Assembly (NCBI GenBank): GCA_016292515.1
Contig: JAEDIJ010000005.1
Location: 22,918-86,917, forward strand
From: Victivallaceae bacterium
GTDB lineage: Bacteria > Verrucomicrobiota > Lentisphaeria > Victivallales > Victivallaceae
Reading direction: 5' to 3'
Length of the DNA: 64,000 nucleotides
Each line of letters begins with the position of its first letter. Within the stretch, counting starts at the first letter, position 1. The position numbers and the translations under genes are program-made. Below the pieces are notes generated by a model, which was not told where the DNA came from, ran no database searches, and saw nothing but the letters and a program-made list of their open reading frames with translations. Below are positions 34,049-42,825 of this stretch, one piece after another.

Positions 34049-35059
34049 TCAAAAATATGCCTTTTTTGCGGATTCCACCGCTTTGCGCAGTTGCGCCTTG
34101 AAATCCGCGAGTTCGCCGCATCCGGCGGCAATCGGGATGACCGGAATGTATTCGGAAGCAAGTTCCTCTTTCAGCAATTCGAGATTTTCCTCTGCGGCAG
34201 GCAGATCGACCTTGTTGGCGACGATGATCGCCGGTCGCTTGGAAAGCCCCTCCTGATAAAGTTCCAGTTCCGCGCGCAACTGTTTCAAGTCGTCGATCGG
34301 ATTGCGGCCGTCAACGCCCGCGGTGTCGAGCACGTAGACCAGAAGTTTCGTCCGCTCGATATGACGCAAAAAGGCGTGTCCGAGCCCGACGTTGTCGTGC
34401 GCCCCCTCGATCAGTCCGGGAATGTCGGCGACGGTAACGCGCCCGTAATCCTCGTATTCGACAACACCGACCATCGGATGCAGCGTCGTAAAGGGATACG
34501 GCGCGATCTTGGGCCGCGCGGAACTGATCGCCGAAAGCAGCGTCGATTTCCCCGCATTGGGAAATCCGACCAGCCCGGCGTCGGCGATGGTTTTCAATTC
34601 CAGTTGAAGCCGCCGCTCCTCGCCGGGGAAACCGGGTTCCCACTGACGCGGCACGCGGTTGAAGTTGGAAACGAAACGGGCGTTGCCGCGTCCGCCTCTG
34701 CCCCCTTGGGCGACGAGGACGCGACTGCCCAGAGTGTCGAGATCGGCGAGCATTTCCCCCGTATCGGCGTCCGTCACGACCGTACCGGCGGGTACGGGGA
34801 CGGTGATGTCCTCGGCGTTGCGGCCGTGAAGATTGGAACCTTTGCCGCCGGGACCGTTTTTCGCCTGATAGCGGGTCTGGTAGACGAGCGCGGCGAGATT
34901 CTGTTCGTTGGCGACGGCTTCGAGATAAACGCTGCCGCCGTTGCCGCCGTCGCCGCCGTCGGGACCGCCCTTGGGAACATATTTTTCACGATGGAAACTG
35001 CAACAGCCGTTGCCGCCGTCGCCCGCTTTGACGCTGATGATGACGCGATCTGCAAACAT
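34049..35059 (-). CDS. obgE: Obg GTPase
   Basis: 336 residues from ATG 35059, with AAAGGATG upstream; the open frame extends 5' but this is the conserved start MFADRVIISVKAGDGGNG. The glycine-rich Obg domain occupies about 1-158 (KGGPDGGDGGNGGSVYLEA), and the G domain has GFPNAGKSTLLSA, YPFTTLHPMVG, DIPGLIEGAHDNVGLG and NKVDLP. The C-terminal OCT domain is absent, as in many species. Obg acts in 50S assembly and stress control. It follows rpmA by about 95 nt, the usual gene order, but rplU is not in front. Confidence 0.95.
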   Translation of the reverse strand: MFADRVIISVKAGDGGNGCCSFHREKYVPKGGPDGGDGGNGGSVYLEAVANEQNLAALVYQTRYQAKNGPGGKGSNLHGRNAEDITVPVPAGTVVTDADTGEMLADLDTLGSRVLVAQGGRGGRGNARFVSNFNRVPRQWEPGFPGEERRLQLELKTIADAGLVGFPNAGKSTLLSAISSARPKIAPYPFTTLHPMVGVVEYEDYGRVTVADIPGLIEGAHDNVGLGHAFLRHIERTKLLVYVLDTAGVDGRNPIDDLKQLRAELELYQEGLSKRPAIIVANKVDLPAAEENLELLKEELASEYIPVIPIAAGCGELADFKAQLRKAVESAKKAYF

Positions 35060-35154
35060 AAGAGCATCCTTTCTACAAAAAAATCCCGGTAATTCACGCC
35101 GCAAAAGGGCAAATTGCCGGGATCAAAACCAAAAAAGACGATCGTCCAAAAGGC

Positions 35155-35406
35155 TTAATCAGCCATCGGGACGATGTTGACTTTACGCTGGCTCTTGCAG
35201 AATTCGACGGTGCCGTCGCAGAGAGCGAAAAGCGTGAAGTCACGACCGCAGCCGACGTTGAGACCGGGACGGAACCGGGTGCCGCGCTGACGGACGATGA
35301 TCGAACCGGCGGAAACAGTCTCCCCGCCGAAAGCTTTGATACCGAGGAATTTCGGCTGACTGTCGCGGCCGTTGTGACTGCTCGATTGACCTTTTTTATG
35401 AGCCAT
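35155..35406 (-). CDS. rpmA: 50S ribosomal protein L27
   Basis: 83 residues beginning MAHKKGQSSSHNGRDSQPKF, then LGIKAFGGETVSAGSIIVRQRG and TRFRPGLNVGCGRDFTLFAL, the standard L27 sequence. L27 reaches the peptidyl-transferase centre. There is no Firmicutes-type cleavable N-terminal extension. The usual upstream partner rplU (L21) is missing; a strong promoter starts the rpmA-obgE unit here. Confidence 0.97.
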   Translation of the reverse strand: MAHKKGQSSSHNGRDSQPKFLGIKAFGGETVSAGSIIVRQRGTRFRPGLNVGCGRDFTLFALCDGTVEFCKSQRKVNIVPMAD

Positions 35407-35462
35407 GATGATTTCTCCTTATATCGACAACTTCAAATCGTTTTTACCATTGACGGATAAAT

Positions 35463-35491
35463 AAGATAGCACCACATCAACGATTTGTCAA
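35463..35491 (-). promoter_or_regulatory. Strong sigma-70 promoter of rpmA-obgE
   Basis: Minus strand TTGACA (35491-35486), 17 nt, TATCTT (35468-35463), about 57 nt before rpmA. Confidence 0.78.
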
Positions 35492-35529
35492 ATTTTTTCG
35501 CAAAAAAAGCGGATCTTTCCGCGGTTTTG

Positions 35530-35559
35530 TTGCTTTTTCGCCGTTTTCTGTGATATATT
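35530..35559 (+). promoter_or_regulatory. Promoter of the glycosyltransferase gene, probably leaderless
   Basis: TTGCTT (35530-35535), 18 nt, TATATT (35554-35559), then 7 nt to ATG 35567. No ribosome site. Confidence 0.55.
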
Positions 35560-35566
35560 AAGCATT

Positions 35567-36598
35567 ATGATGAAAAAGCTCACACTTTTTACCCGGTATG
35601 CGGCAAACGGCGCGTCGAGCCGTCTGCGGCAATGGCGTTGGCGCGAAAATTTGGCGACGCTCGCCGATCCCGTGGAGGTGACGCCCTTTTTCAGCGAGAA
35701 CGCACTGACGTCGTTTTACGCGACCGGCCGTCATCCGGCAAAGGAAGTCGCCGCGGCGTTTTGCCGCCGTTTCGGCGCGTTGCGGCAAAAAACGCCCTGT
35801 GCCGTCATCGAATACGAGGCACTGCCCGGTTTTCCCGCGTATATGGAGCGCGTTTTTCTGCGCGGGACGCGCTACATCCTCGATTTCGATGACGACGTCT
35901 GGACGAAATATGAAAAAAATCCTTTCCTTCGCGGGAAATTCGACGCGCTGATCCGCCGCGCCGCCGGAGTGACGGTCGCCAATCGCGCGCTACGGCAAAA
36001 AGTTTCCCCGCTCAACCAAGAAGTCCTTTTGTTGCCGACGCCGATCGAAAATTGTCTTTCTCCGCAGGAAAAATATCCCGTTTTCACGCTGGTCTGGATC
36101 GGCTCCGGTACGACGCGGCGACTTTACCTCGAACCCTTTGCCCCCGTATTGCGGCAACTCGCGGAAAAATTGAAGTACGAGTTGCTCGTCATCGCCGACG
36201 CGGAGCCCTCGCTTCCCGGCGTGCCGTACCGCTTTGAGGCGTGGAGCCCGGCAAAAGAATCTCTTGTCGGTCGCGCGCACGTCGGCATCATGCCGCTTGC
36301 CGATGATGCTTTTGCGCGCGGCAAGTCCGCGTATAAATTGATCCAGTACCTCGGAGCGGGGATCCCCTCCGTCGCGTCCCCGATCGGAGAAAATAATTTC
36401 GTTCTCCAAGAGGGCAAAACGGGATTTTTCGCTTCGACGCCCGATATGTGGTGCGAAAAGATCATTCAGCTTGCCACGGACAAAATACTCTGTGAAACTA
36501 TGAGTTCCGCCGCGAGGGAGGATGCCCAAAATTACACGCGCGCCGCGCTTTGGGGAAAATATCGCGATTTTCTCTGCCGCGTGCTGGAAATAAAGTAG
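35567..36598 (+). CDS. Glycosyltransferase (GT4-like)
   Basis: 343 residues (ATG 35567; a second ATG follows immediately). The C-terminal half resembles GT-B glycosyltransferases: LVWIGSGTTRRLYLEPF opens the nucleotide-sugar domain, VGIMPLADDAFARGKSAYKL and IQYLGAGIPSVASPIGENN match the conserved GT4 E/K-rich loop, where Lys in GKSAYK takes part in donor binding. The N-terminal acceptor domain includes TRYILDFDDDVWTKYE. Donor and acceptor are unknown; envelope polysaccharide is the likely target. It converges on the next gene with only 9 nt between stops. Confidence 0.85.
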   Translation: MMKKLTLFTRYAANGASSRLRQWRWRENLATLADPVEVTPFFSENALTSFYATGRHPAKEVAAAFCRRFGALRQKTPCAVIEYEALPGFPAYMERVFLRGTRYILDFDDDVWTKYEKNPFLRGKFDALIRRAAGVTVANRALRQKVSPLNQEVLLLPTPIENCLSPQEKYPVFTLVWIGSGTTRRLYLEPFAPVLRQLAEKLKYELLVIADAEPSLPGVPYRFEAWSPAKESLVGRAHVGIMPLADDAFARGKSAYKLIQYLGAGIPSVASPIGENNFVLQEGKTGFFASTPDMWCEKIIQLATDKILCETMSSAAREDAQNYTRAALWGKYRDFLCRVLEIK

Positions 36599-36607
36599 GA
36601 AACGGCC

Positions 36608-37462
36608 CTACTCATTGAGGAGCAGTTTCCCCTCGTTGATCTGCTCGTTGAGGTATTGTTGAAGCAGTTGCGCTTCGCGAAAAGCGACAAGTTCCATTTT
36701 GAGCGCGTCTTTGATTTTGGCAAGCGGAATGAACCCCGGCGGCGTGCGCTTTTGGAGTTTCAAAATGAAATAGCGTTTGTTGCGCAAAATGACGGGGCTG
36801 ATCTCGTTGATTTTCATCTGCGCCGCGATCTGCCGCAAGGCGGTGAGATCCGCGGCGGAAAGATCTTCCTGCCGCGCTTTGCCGTCGTCGCTCTCCTTGG
36901 CAAGACGCTCGAAATTTTCCCCCTGCATCAATCGGGCGTGATAGGTTTCCGCCGTATCGGCATCGTCGGAAGCGATGACGCCGAAAACAATGTCTTCGGC
37001 GGTGCGGAAACGCCCGATATTCTGACGGTAAAAGTCTTCGATCTCGTCGTCGCCGACCGAAAAGGCGGCGTTGCCGTAATAGGAGACCAAAAAGAGGTGA
37101 AGCACCGCTTTGCGGATGAAATCGGGATCGTCGATCTGCTTTTTCAATTCGCTTGCGGTCACGTCGTCGAGTTGCGCTTCGGCGATGTAGCGGAGCGCGG
37201 CGGCGCGTCCGTCGCGGTATTCCGGCATCCGGGCGATGTCGTCGAGGATGATGCCGCAGCAGAATTCTTCAAGGATCTTGCGGAGCGCGGCGCGCCGTCC
37301 GGTGAGGTCGCCGACCGCGAGGTCGCCGATCGTTTTCAACTGCTCTTCGACGGCGGAGCGGGGGATCGGCTGACCGCGGAATTCCGCGATCGGGTCGGGA
37401 AAGGTTGCCGCCGAAAGCGGCAGCAAAGTTATCAGGAGCGCAAAAAGGAAAAAATTTTTCAT
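36608..37462 (-). CDS. Exported SurA/PpiC-like chaperone, degenerate
   Basis: 284 residues with signal peptide MKNFFLFALLITLLPLSAA. A SurA-N-like helical region (about 30-140) is followed by a short, divergent parvulin-like segment (about 150-250: FRTAEDIVFGVIASDDADTA, SPVILRNKRYFILKLQKRTP). The parvulin catalytic signature HILI and the GGDLG loop of the relative at 16353 are not evident, so it may be a chaperone without isomerase activity. Its start overlaps the stop of the upstream lipoprotein (ATGA). Confidence 0.75.
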   Translation of the reverse strand: MKNFFLFALLITLLPLSAATFPDPIAEFRGQPIPRSAVEEQLKTIGDLAVGDLTGRRAALRKILEEFCCGIILDDIARMPEYRDGRAAALRYIAEAQLDDVTASELKKQIDDPDFIRKAVLHLFLVSYYGNAAFSVGDDEIEDFYRQNIGRFRTAEDIVFGVIASDDADTAETYHARLMQGENFERLAKESDDGKARQEDLSAADLTALRQIAAQMKINEISPVILRNKRYFILKLQKRTPPGFIPLAKIKDALKMELVAFREAQLLQQYLNEQINEGKLLLNE

Positions 37463-38052
37463 TTTGCCGGCGCCGGAGCGGCTTTGGGAAGATTTTTTTC
37501 TTCCTGCTGAATGAGCCGTTTTTCCGCTTCGCGGCGTTGCGCGATGCGCTTTTCATAGTCGGCAAAGTATTTTTCCAGGGCTTTCGTCGAGTTGGTGGAA
37601 AGCCCCGCCCGCGTCGCCGTCAATGCCGAACTCATCGCTTCCGAGGTGTCGGCGTGCTCCATGGCAAGGAGCAGACTTTTCGCGTGGCGCAACTGATTGA
37701 CCTGGGCGTAAAGTTGCGGAAGCGTGTTGTTTTCGGGATATTTTCTGCGGCATTCGCGCAGAATTTCCAACGCGCCGTTGATGTCGCCCGCGTTGATTTT
37801 CTGCTGTGCCGTCGCGACCGTCTGATTGCATTCCTGGACTTCGATGATCTGGGTGATGAAAGTGTTGCTCGGATCCATCGCGAGAAGTTTGCGGCCCTGC
37901 GCCATCGCCGAATTGGCATCATTGCTTTTCAGACTGTGAAAAAAGCGCAGGACAAGGTCGTTGCGGCTCCGCGGCAACTCCGGATGCTTTTTGCATCCCG
38001 CCGCCGCGAAGATCAATCCCGATGCGATGACAAGCAGACAACTCTTTTTCAT
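37459..38052 (-). CDS. Lipoprotein with TPR-like helices
   Basis: 197 residues. Lipoprotein signal MKKSCLLVIASGLIFAAAGC places the lipidated Cys near residue 20. The mature part is helical with repeat-like units (NDANSAMAQGRKLLAMDPSN, AGDINGALEILRECRRKYPE), consistent with two or more tetratricopeptide repeats, then a Lys/Glu/Arg-rich coiled region and an Ala/Pro/Lys tail. It is coupled to the downstream chaperone-like gene and the two may work together in the periplasm. No specific function is recognised. Confidence 0.8.
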   Translation of the reverse strand: MKKSCLLVIASGLIFAAAGCKKHPELPRSRNDLVLRFFHSLKSNDANSAMAQGRKLLAMDPSNTFITQIIEVQECNQTVATAQQKINAGDINGALEILRECRRKYPENNTLPQLYAQVNQLRHAKSLLLAMEHADTSEAMSSALTATRAGLSTNSTKALEKYFADYEKRIAQRREAEKRLIQQEEKNLPKAAPAPAK

Positions 38053-38195
38053 TTCGATCCTTTTTGCAATCTATTATAACATATCATAGATCGGGCGGCT
38101 TTTCAATTTTTCACAGCCAAAAAATCCCCTATGCCGTCGAAGTTGGCAAAAATTTTTTGTCGGAAACTTGAAAAAATGAGATTTCACGTTATGTT

Positions 38196-38237
38196 AAATG
38201 AAGAAAAAGTGGTAACATTACCAGAAATTCTTCATTT
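38196..38237. repeat. Palindrome P1, left flank of the AAA ATPase cassette
   Basis: AAATGAAGAA pairs with TTCTTCATTT (10 bp), then TGGTAA with TTACCA, around a 2-nt centre. Its right half recurs with one mismatch in P2 at 39509-39548. Confidence 0.85.
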
Positions 38238-38249
38238 GATTGAGGTATT

Positions 38250-39503
38250 ATGAATATCGAACGCCCCGTTTATCTCCAAAAATTGAAAGACCGTATGCAT
38301 GACGGGATGATCAAAATCATCACCGGATTGCGCCGAAGCGGAAAATCGTATCTGCTTTTTGAACTTTTCCGGCGGTATCTTTTGGATTCCGGCATCCGGT
38401 CCGACCATATCATCGGTTTGGAATTGGATATGCACAGCAACAGAAAATACCGCGATCCCGACATTCTGCTTGCCTATCTTTCTGAAAAAATGAATACGGA
38501 CGGGATGTACTACATTCTCCTCGATGAAGTACAAATGCTGAAAGATTTCGCATCTGTCCTGAATGAATTGCTTCATTATCGCAACGCGGACGTGTACGTG
38601 ACCGGAAGCAATTCAAAATTTCTTTCCTCCGATGTGGTGACGGAATTCCGGGGACGCGGAAACGAGATCCGGATTCTGCCGCTCTCATTTTCCGAATACT
38701 TTTCCGCATTTCAGGGAAACCGTGACGAGGCTTGGCAGGAGTATCTGACCTATGGCGGACTTCCCCATATTCTCGCCATGAAAAACGATGAGCAGAAAAT
38801 CGAGTATCTCCGGAATCTGTTTGAGATGACGTATATCAAGGATATCCAGGAGCGCAACAAAATCCGGCATCCCGCGGAAATGGAAGAACTTTTGGATATC
38901 CTCGCATCCGCCACCGGTTCTTTCACCAATCCGCTGAAACTTGCCAATACCTTTTGCTCCAAACGCGGCATTCCTTTTTCGGAAAGTACGATCGCGCGCT
39001 ATTGCAAATATCTGGAAAATTCTTTTTTGGTCAACAAATCGCTCCGCTATGATATCAAGGGAAAAAATTACATCAATACCCCATTCAAATACTATTTTGA
39101 AGACGTCGGTCTGCGTAACGCCCGCTTGAATTTCCGCCAACAGGAGGAAAATCACATTATGGAAAACATCATCTACAATGAATTGCGGTATCGCGGATTT
39201 TTCGTCGATGTCGGAGTGGTGGATATTCGGGAAAAGCAATCTGACGGAAAAATGGCGCACAAACAGCTTGAAGTGGATTTTGTCGCGAATTCCGGCAGCA
39301 AACGCTATTATATCCAGTCGGCTTTTGCCTTGAATTCTCCGGAAAAGGAGATGCAGGAAAAGCGTCCGTTGTTGCGATTCAATGATTCATTCAAAAAAAT
39401 CATTCTTGTCCGGGAGAGCATCAAGCCCCGCCGGGATGAAAGCGGGATCGTCACAATGGGAATATTGGATTTTCTGCTGTCGCCGGAGAGCCTTGAAATA
39501 TAG
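38250..39503 (+). CDS. AAA ATPase with C-terminal DUF4143
   Basis: 417 residues. Walker A GLRRSGKS is at residues 26-33, Walker B ILLDEVQ near 89-95, and VYVTGSNSKFLSSDVVTEFRG is the sensor region. The second half (about 200-400) has KNYINTPFKYYFEDVGLRNA and LEVDFVA, typical of DUF4143 with its nuclease-like ELDFV-type motif. The family is widespread in anaerobes and its function is not established. The gene is visibly more A+T rich than its neighbours and uses codons such as AAA, GAA and ATT more freely. It is bracketed by two copies of a palindrome, a sign of transfer or mobility. Confidence 0.88.
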   Translation: MNIERPVYLQKLKDRMHDGMIKIITGLRRSGKSYLLFELFRRYLLDSGIRSDHIIGLELDMHSNRKYRDPDILLAYLSEKMNTDGMYYILLDEVQMLKDFASVLNELLHYRNADVYVTGSNSKFLSSDVVTEFRGRGNEIRILPLSFSEYFSAFQGNRDEAWQEYLTYGGLPHILAMKNDEQKIEYLRNLFEMTYIKDIQERNKIRHPAEMEELLDILASATGSFTNPLKLANTFCSKRGIPFSESTIARYCKYLENSFLVNKSLRYDIKGKNYINTPFKYYFEDVGLRNARLNFRQQEENHIMENIIYNELRYRGFFVDVGVVDIREKQSDGKMAHKQLEVDFVANSGSKRYYIQSAFALNSPEKEMQEKRPLLRFNDSFKKIILVRESIKPRRDESGIVTMGILDFLLSPESLEI

Positions 39504-39508
39504 CTTTG

Positions 39509-39548
39509 AATGAAGAATTTTCGGTAAAGTTACCGGAAATTCTTCATT
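39509..39548. repeat. Palindrome P2, right flank of the AAA ATPase cassette
   Basis: Nearly perfect 19-bp arms (39509-39527 with 39530-39548, one G.T) around a 2-nt centre, starting 6 nt after the ATPase stop. The right halves of P1 (38218-38238) and P2 (39530-39550) match at 20 of 21 bases. Confidence 0.87.
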
Positions 39549-39570
39549 TGCCCTGCGGCGGCGATGGGAT

Positions 39571-42500
39571 CTACTCGATGTTTTCGATGTCGCGGATGAT
39601 GACTTTGCCCGTCATCGGATTGCGTTCGTAGGTCACCAGGATCTTCGCCTCGCCGGTGATGACGTCGTAGTGGACGTTATCCTTGGCGTTGGATTTCTTG
39701 TCCAGATCGAACTTGCCGATGGACGCCGATCCCGTCTGATCCGGGTGATCCGACGAAACGGCGGTGCCGTCGCCGACGTCCCTGATCGTCTGGGCGATGA
39801 TCACCGCATAAAAGACGGTGGGCGGCTCCACTTGGGAACTCTGATCGGAACCGGTGCCGGTTTCCGACGGAGATTTTTCCGAATTCACCGTGACCAGATT
39901 GAACGTACGGCCGATCAGTCTTTCCTGCGAAGCGTCGTCCGTTTCCGAATTGGTGAAAAGATCCCGGATGCTGGAAATCGCCAGAAGCTGGGAGCGGCGG
40001 TCGATGTTTTTCGCCTCGCCATCCGAAAGATTTTCCAGCGCGTTGGCGAGGTCGATCGTATATTCTTTGTTGATGCCGGCATAGGTGTTGCCCGCGCTGT
40101 TTCGGACAAAATCCACCGCCTTTTCGTCGGGAACGTTGCGGAAAAGCGCCTCCAGGAGTTTTTTGTCGTTGCCAAGCCACTCGTTGCTCATAAATTCCAC
40201 GTTTTCGCCCTGATAGCGGATCGTGTAGGGATCATCGAGGGTACTGCCGAAGTACTGCCGGAGATTGATCTTGCCGTAAGAGTGACTGCATCCCGTCATT
40301 TTGATCCAGTCGAGGATCCCCGCGTCGCCTTTCTGGTAAGAGGTCCCGCTGTTGGAATTCCAAGCATCCATATTGTCAAACACTTCTTCGGCGTTTTTCA
40401 GATTGATCGTCTGGAATTGTGCGCCGCGGTGGATGAAACCGAGTTCCCACGGGCTTTTCATCGGTGCGTTGCGGATCACCGCCGTCGAGATCATGCTCTC
40501 CGCGGAACTCCAACCGGGATCCGTCACCGTTTCCTCGTCGCGCGAGTTGTCGCCGCTTTTTTTGGGCGATGCGTCGCGGTTGACGTTGCCGGGGAGCGCG
40601 CGCAGTTGATCGATCAACGCCGCCGTCGTCGTCGCGGAAATTTCCGCGGTTCCGCCGCTGATCGTCGCGCCGGATTCCGTGATGTCGGCATTCGTCGAAT
40701 CGCTTTTTTTCAGGAAAACGAACTTCGGATCCAAAGACCAGTCCGTTGCGTTGTCGGAGGCATTGTAGACGACATTCAGATTCTGCCGGGGGTCTTTCGC
40801 TTCGATGCCGCCGACCAGGAATTGGAAAGTATCCGTCGAGCCCGGAGTCAACTCCAACTGATATTTGTTGTCAGTTGTGATCGTGATCTCGGCGGGGTTG
40901 CTTTTGCGCGGATCGAAATCGGTGTAGTCCACGTTGACGCTCTCCCCGTCCTGCTGACTGGAGAGGATCATATTTTTGGGGAGCAATTTGAAAGATTTGA
41001 TGGTCGGCTGAACCTTTTCCACCGTGATGCCGGTGATCTCGATCCGGTATTCCTGACCGTTGTACTTTGTTTTCAACTCCTCGGTATCGACGCTTTTTTT
41101 GAGGATCTCCTTGATCTCGTCACTGCCGAAATCCCAAGAGGGCGCGGGCGTTGACATTTTGAAAACGTCGCTCTCCTTGACCGTACCGATCTTGTACGCC
41201 GATCCCTCGGAAAAATCGGTGATGGTCACTTCGGAAGCGTCCCAGCGGATCTCTTTTTTGGCAAACGACTCGCTCATATCGCTTGCCGTGATCTCCTTGC
41301 TTTTGGTTTCTCCGGACTCGGCTCTTGTCCAGACGCCGTCCTTGTTTACCATAATGTTGTACTGGAAGGTGATTTTCGGCTCCAACACCATTTCGGCGGT
41401 GCCGGAATCGATGCCGCCGGTCAACTGATAACCGCTGGCAGAGAGGTTCCCCGATGCGTCGTCGTTGCCGTAGATGTCGATCAATTCGGCACCCCAGACG
41501 ATGTCCGCCGCGGAGAGCGAGACGGTGTTGGCGTCCAGCGAGAAACCGCCGACGACGCCGTAAAAGATCTCGTTGATGTAAAGCGTCTTTTCATTGCCGG
41601 TGTAGGAGGGCGCGTTGCTGGTACTCCAACTCGCATTTGCCACATCCGAGGTCGGGATGGAGTCCTTGTCGCAGTAGTCGTTGAAATTGGCGGCGATCTG
41701 ATGGCGCAAACCCGACAGATCGCTGAAACTTCCGGCGTCGTCGCCGATCACCCGCAAAAACGGCAATCCGCCGCGATCCTCCGTCGTCTGTTTTCCCCCG
41801 TTTGCTCCATCGCCGTTGTCGTAGAGGACTTTGCCGATGTAGCCGTTGGATTTCGGCAAATCTGCGCGGGCGGTGAGCGTTTTTTCGATGAAATCCGTTG
41901 CGTTGTCCGGCGTTTTATCGAGTCCGAAACGGATCAGCCAGGGGTCTTGGTTTGCCTCGATTTTCCACTCCGTCAAATTGAAACGGCGGAACTCGCCGGG
42001 GGCGACTTCGCGAAAATTCGGCGTCGTGCCCTCGACGAAATTGGCTTCCAGCCAAGCGCGCTCTTTATAATCGTTTTTGGAAGAGGCAAACGCTTGGGAA
42101 GCGTAGAGATCCATAAAATAGGCGGAAACTTCCGACACATTGTTGAAAGTCATGAATCCGATCTTGTCGTTTTCGGAAAAGGTAAGTTCGCCGATCTCCT
42201 GCCCGAAACGCGCTTTTTGCGGGGTGAAACTGTATTCCTCGCTTTCGGCGATCTCCGTAAATTTCGTCTGATTCTGAACTCCGCCGAGCAGCATCTGGTA
42301 GAGATTGATGCGGTTCAAGGTCAGTTTCGGCAGCACCTGATAGGCGTAACGGCCGATGATGTTGCCGTCGTTGTCGTGGACATAAGCCCATTGCGCCAGA
42401 CTGTGAGCCCCGTGATAGGGAGCGCGCACCCCGACATCCAGCCGGGAATAATCGGTCAACCCGGCATCGGAAGTGCTGGAAATGCGCTGATAGCCCCGCA

Positions 42501-42825
42501 GAAGTTCGCAATAGACGCCCTCGGCGTCGTCCGAACTTTGCACCCGGGAAAAAACGGCGCTGAAATCGTGCGGCGGATAATCATTGTTGATATTGGCTTC
42601 GTACATCATCACCGCGCCGGCGACCAGATTGGCGGTCGAGCGCGCCAGAAGCCGCGCCTCGTTGCCGTTGCTGCGGTTTTCCGCGATCCGGCGCGAAAAA
42701 AGGGAACTGCCCATAAAGGCGATGCCGAGCAGCATCAAGGCGGAAAGGATGCCGAGGGCGAAAAGCAGTGCGACGCCCCGGTCGGAAAGATGTTTTTTCT
42801 GAAAAGAGAATTTTGCCGTCATCAT
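39571..42825 (-). CDS. Very large PilX/GspK-like minor pseudopilin
   Basis: 1084 residues; start ATG 42825 overlaps the stop of the GspJ-like gene. The N-terminus KKHLSDRGVALLFALGILSA is a GspK/PilX-type segment: Gly before a hydrophobic helix and no Glu at +5. The rest is a long exported region rich in Asp, Ser, Asn and Thr with many short beta-like stretches and no motif I recognise. Canonical GspK is about 300-350 residues, so this is roughly three times longer. As the last gene of the pseudopilin operon it would cap a type II secretion or type IV pilus-like tip. Confidence 0.8.
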   Translation of the reverse strand: MMTAKFSFQKKHLSDRGVALLFALGILSALMLLGIAFMGSSLFSRRIAENRSNGNEARLLARSTANLVAGAVMMYEANINNDYPPHDFSAVFSRVQSSDDAEGVYCELLRGYQRISSTSDAGLTDYSRLDVGVRAPYHGAHSLAQWAYVHDNDGNIIGRYAYQVLPKLTLNRINLYQMLLGGVQNQTKFTEIAESEEYSFTPQKARFGQEIGELTFSENDKIGFMTFNNVSEVSAYFMDLYASQAFASSKNDYKERAWLEANFVEGTTPNFREVAPGEFRRFNLTEWKIEANQDPWLIRFGLDKTPDNATDFIEKTLTARADLPKSNGYIGKVLYDNGDGANGGKQTTEDRGGLPFLRVIGDDAGSFSDLSGLRHQIAANFNDYCDKDSIPTSDVANASWSTSNAPSYTGNEKTLYINEIFYGVVGGFSLDANTVSLSAADIVWGAELIDIYGNDDASGNLSASGYQLTGGIDSGTAEMVLEPKITFQYNIMVNKDGVWTRAESGETKSKEITASDMSESFAKKEIRWDASEVTITDFSEGSAYKIGTVKESDVFKMSTPAPSWDFGSDEIKEILKKSVDTEELKTKYNGQEYRIEITGITVEKVQPTIKSFKLLPKNMILSSQQDGESVNVDYTDFDPRKSNPAEITITTDNKYQLELTPGSTDTFQFLVGGIEAKDPRQNLNVVYNASDNATDWSLDPKFVFLKKSDSTNADITESGATISGGTAEISATTTAALIDQLRALPGNVNRDASPKKSGDNSRDEETVTDPGWSSAESMISTAVIRNAPMKSPWELGFIHRGAQFQTINLKNAEEVFDNMDAWNSNSGTSYQKGDAGILDWIKMTGCSHSYGKINLRQYFGSTLDDPYTIRYQGENVEFMSNEWLGNDKKLLEALFRNVPDEKAVDFVRNSAGNTYAGINKEYTIDLANALENLSDGEAKNIDRRSQLLAISSIRDLFTNSETDDASQERLIGRTFNLVTVNSEKSPSETGTGSDQSSQVEPPTVFYAVIIAQTIRDVGDGTAVSSDHPDQTGSASIGKFDLDKKSNAKDNVHYDVITGEAKILVTYERNPMTGKVIIRDIENIE

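Noticed and set aside
38196..39548. Insertion sequence
   Set aside because: The gene is an ATPase with DUF4143, not a transposase, and I see no target-site duplication; reported as a palindrome-flanked cassette instead.
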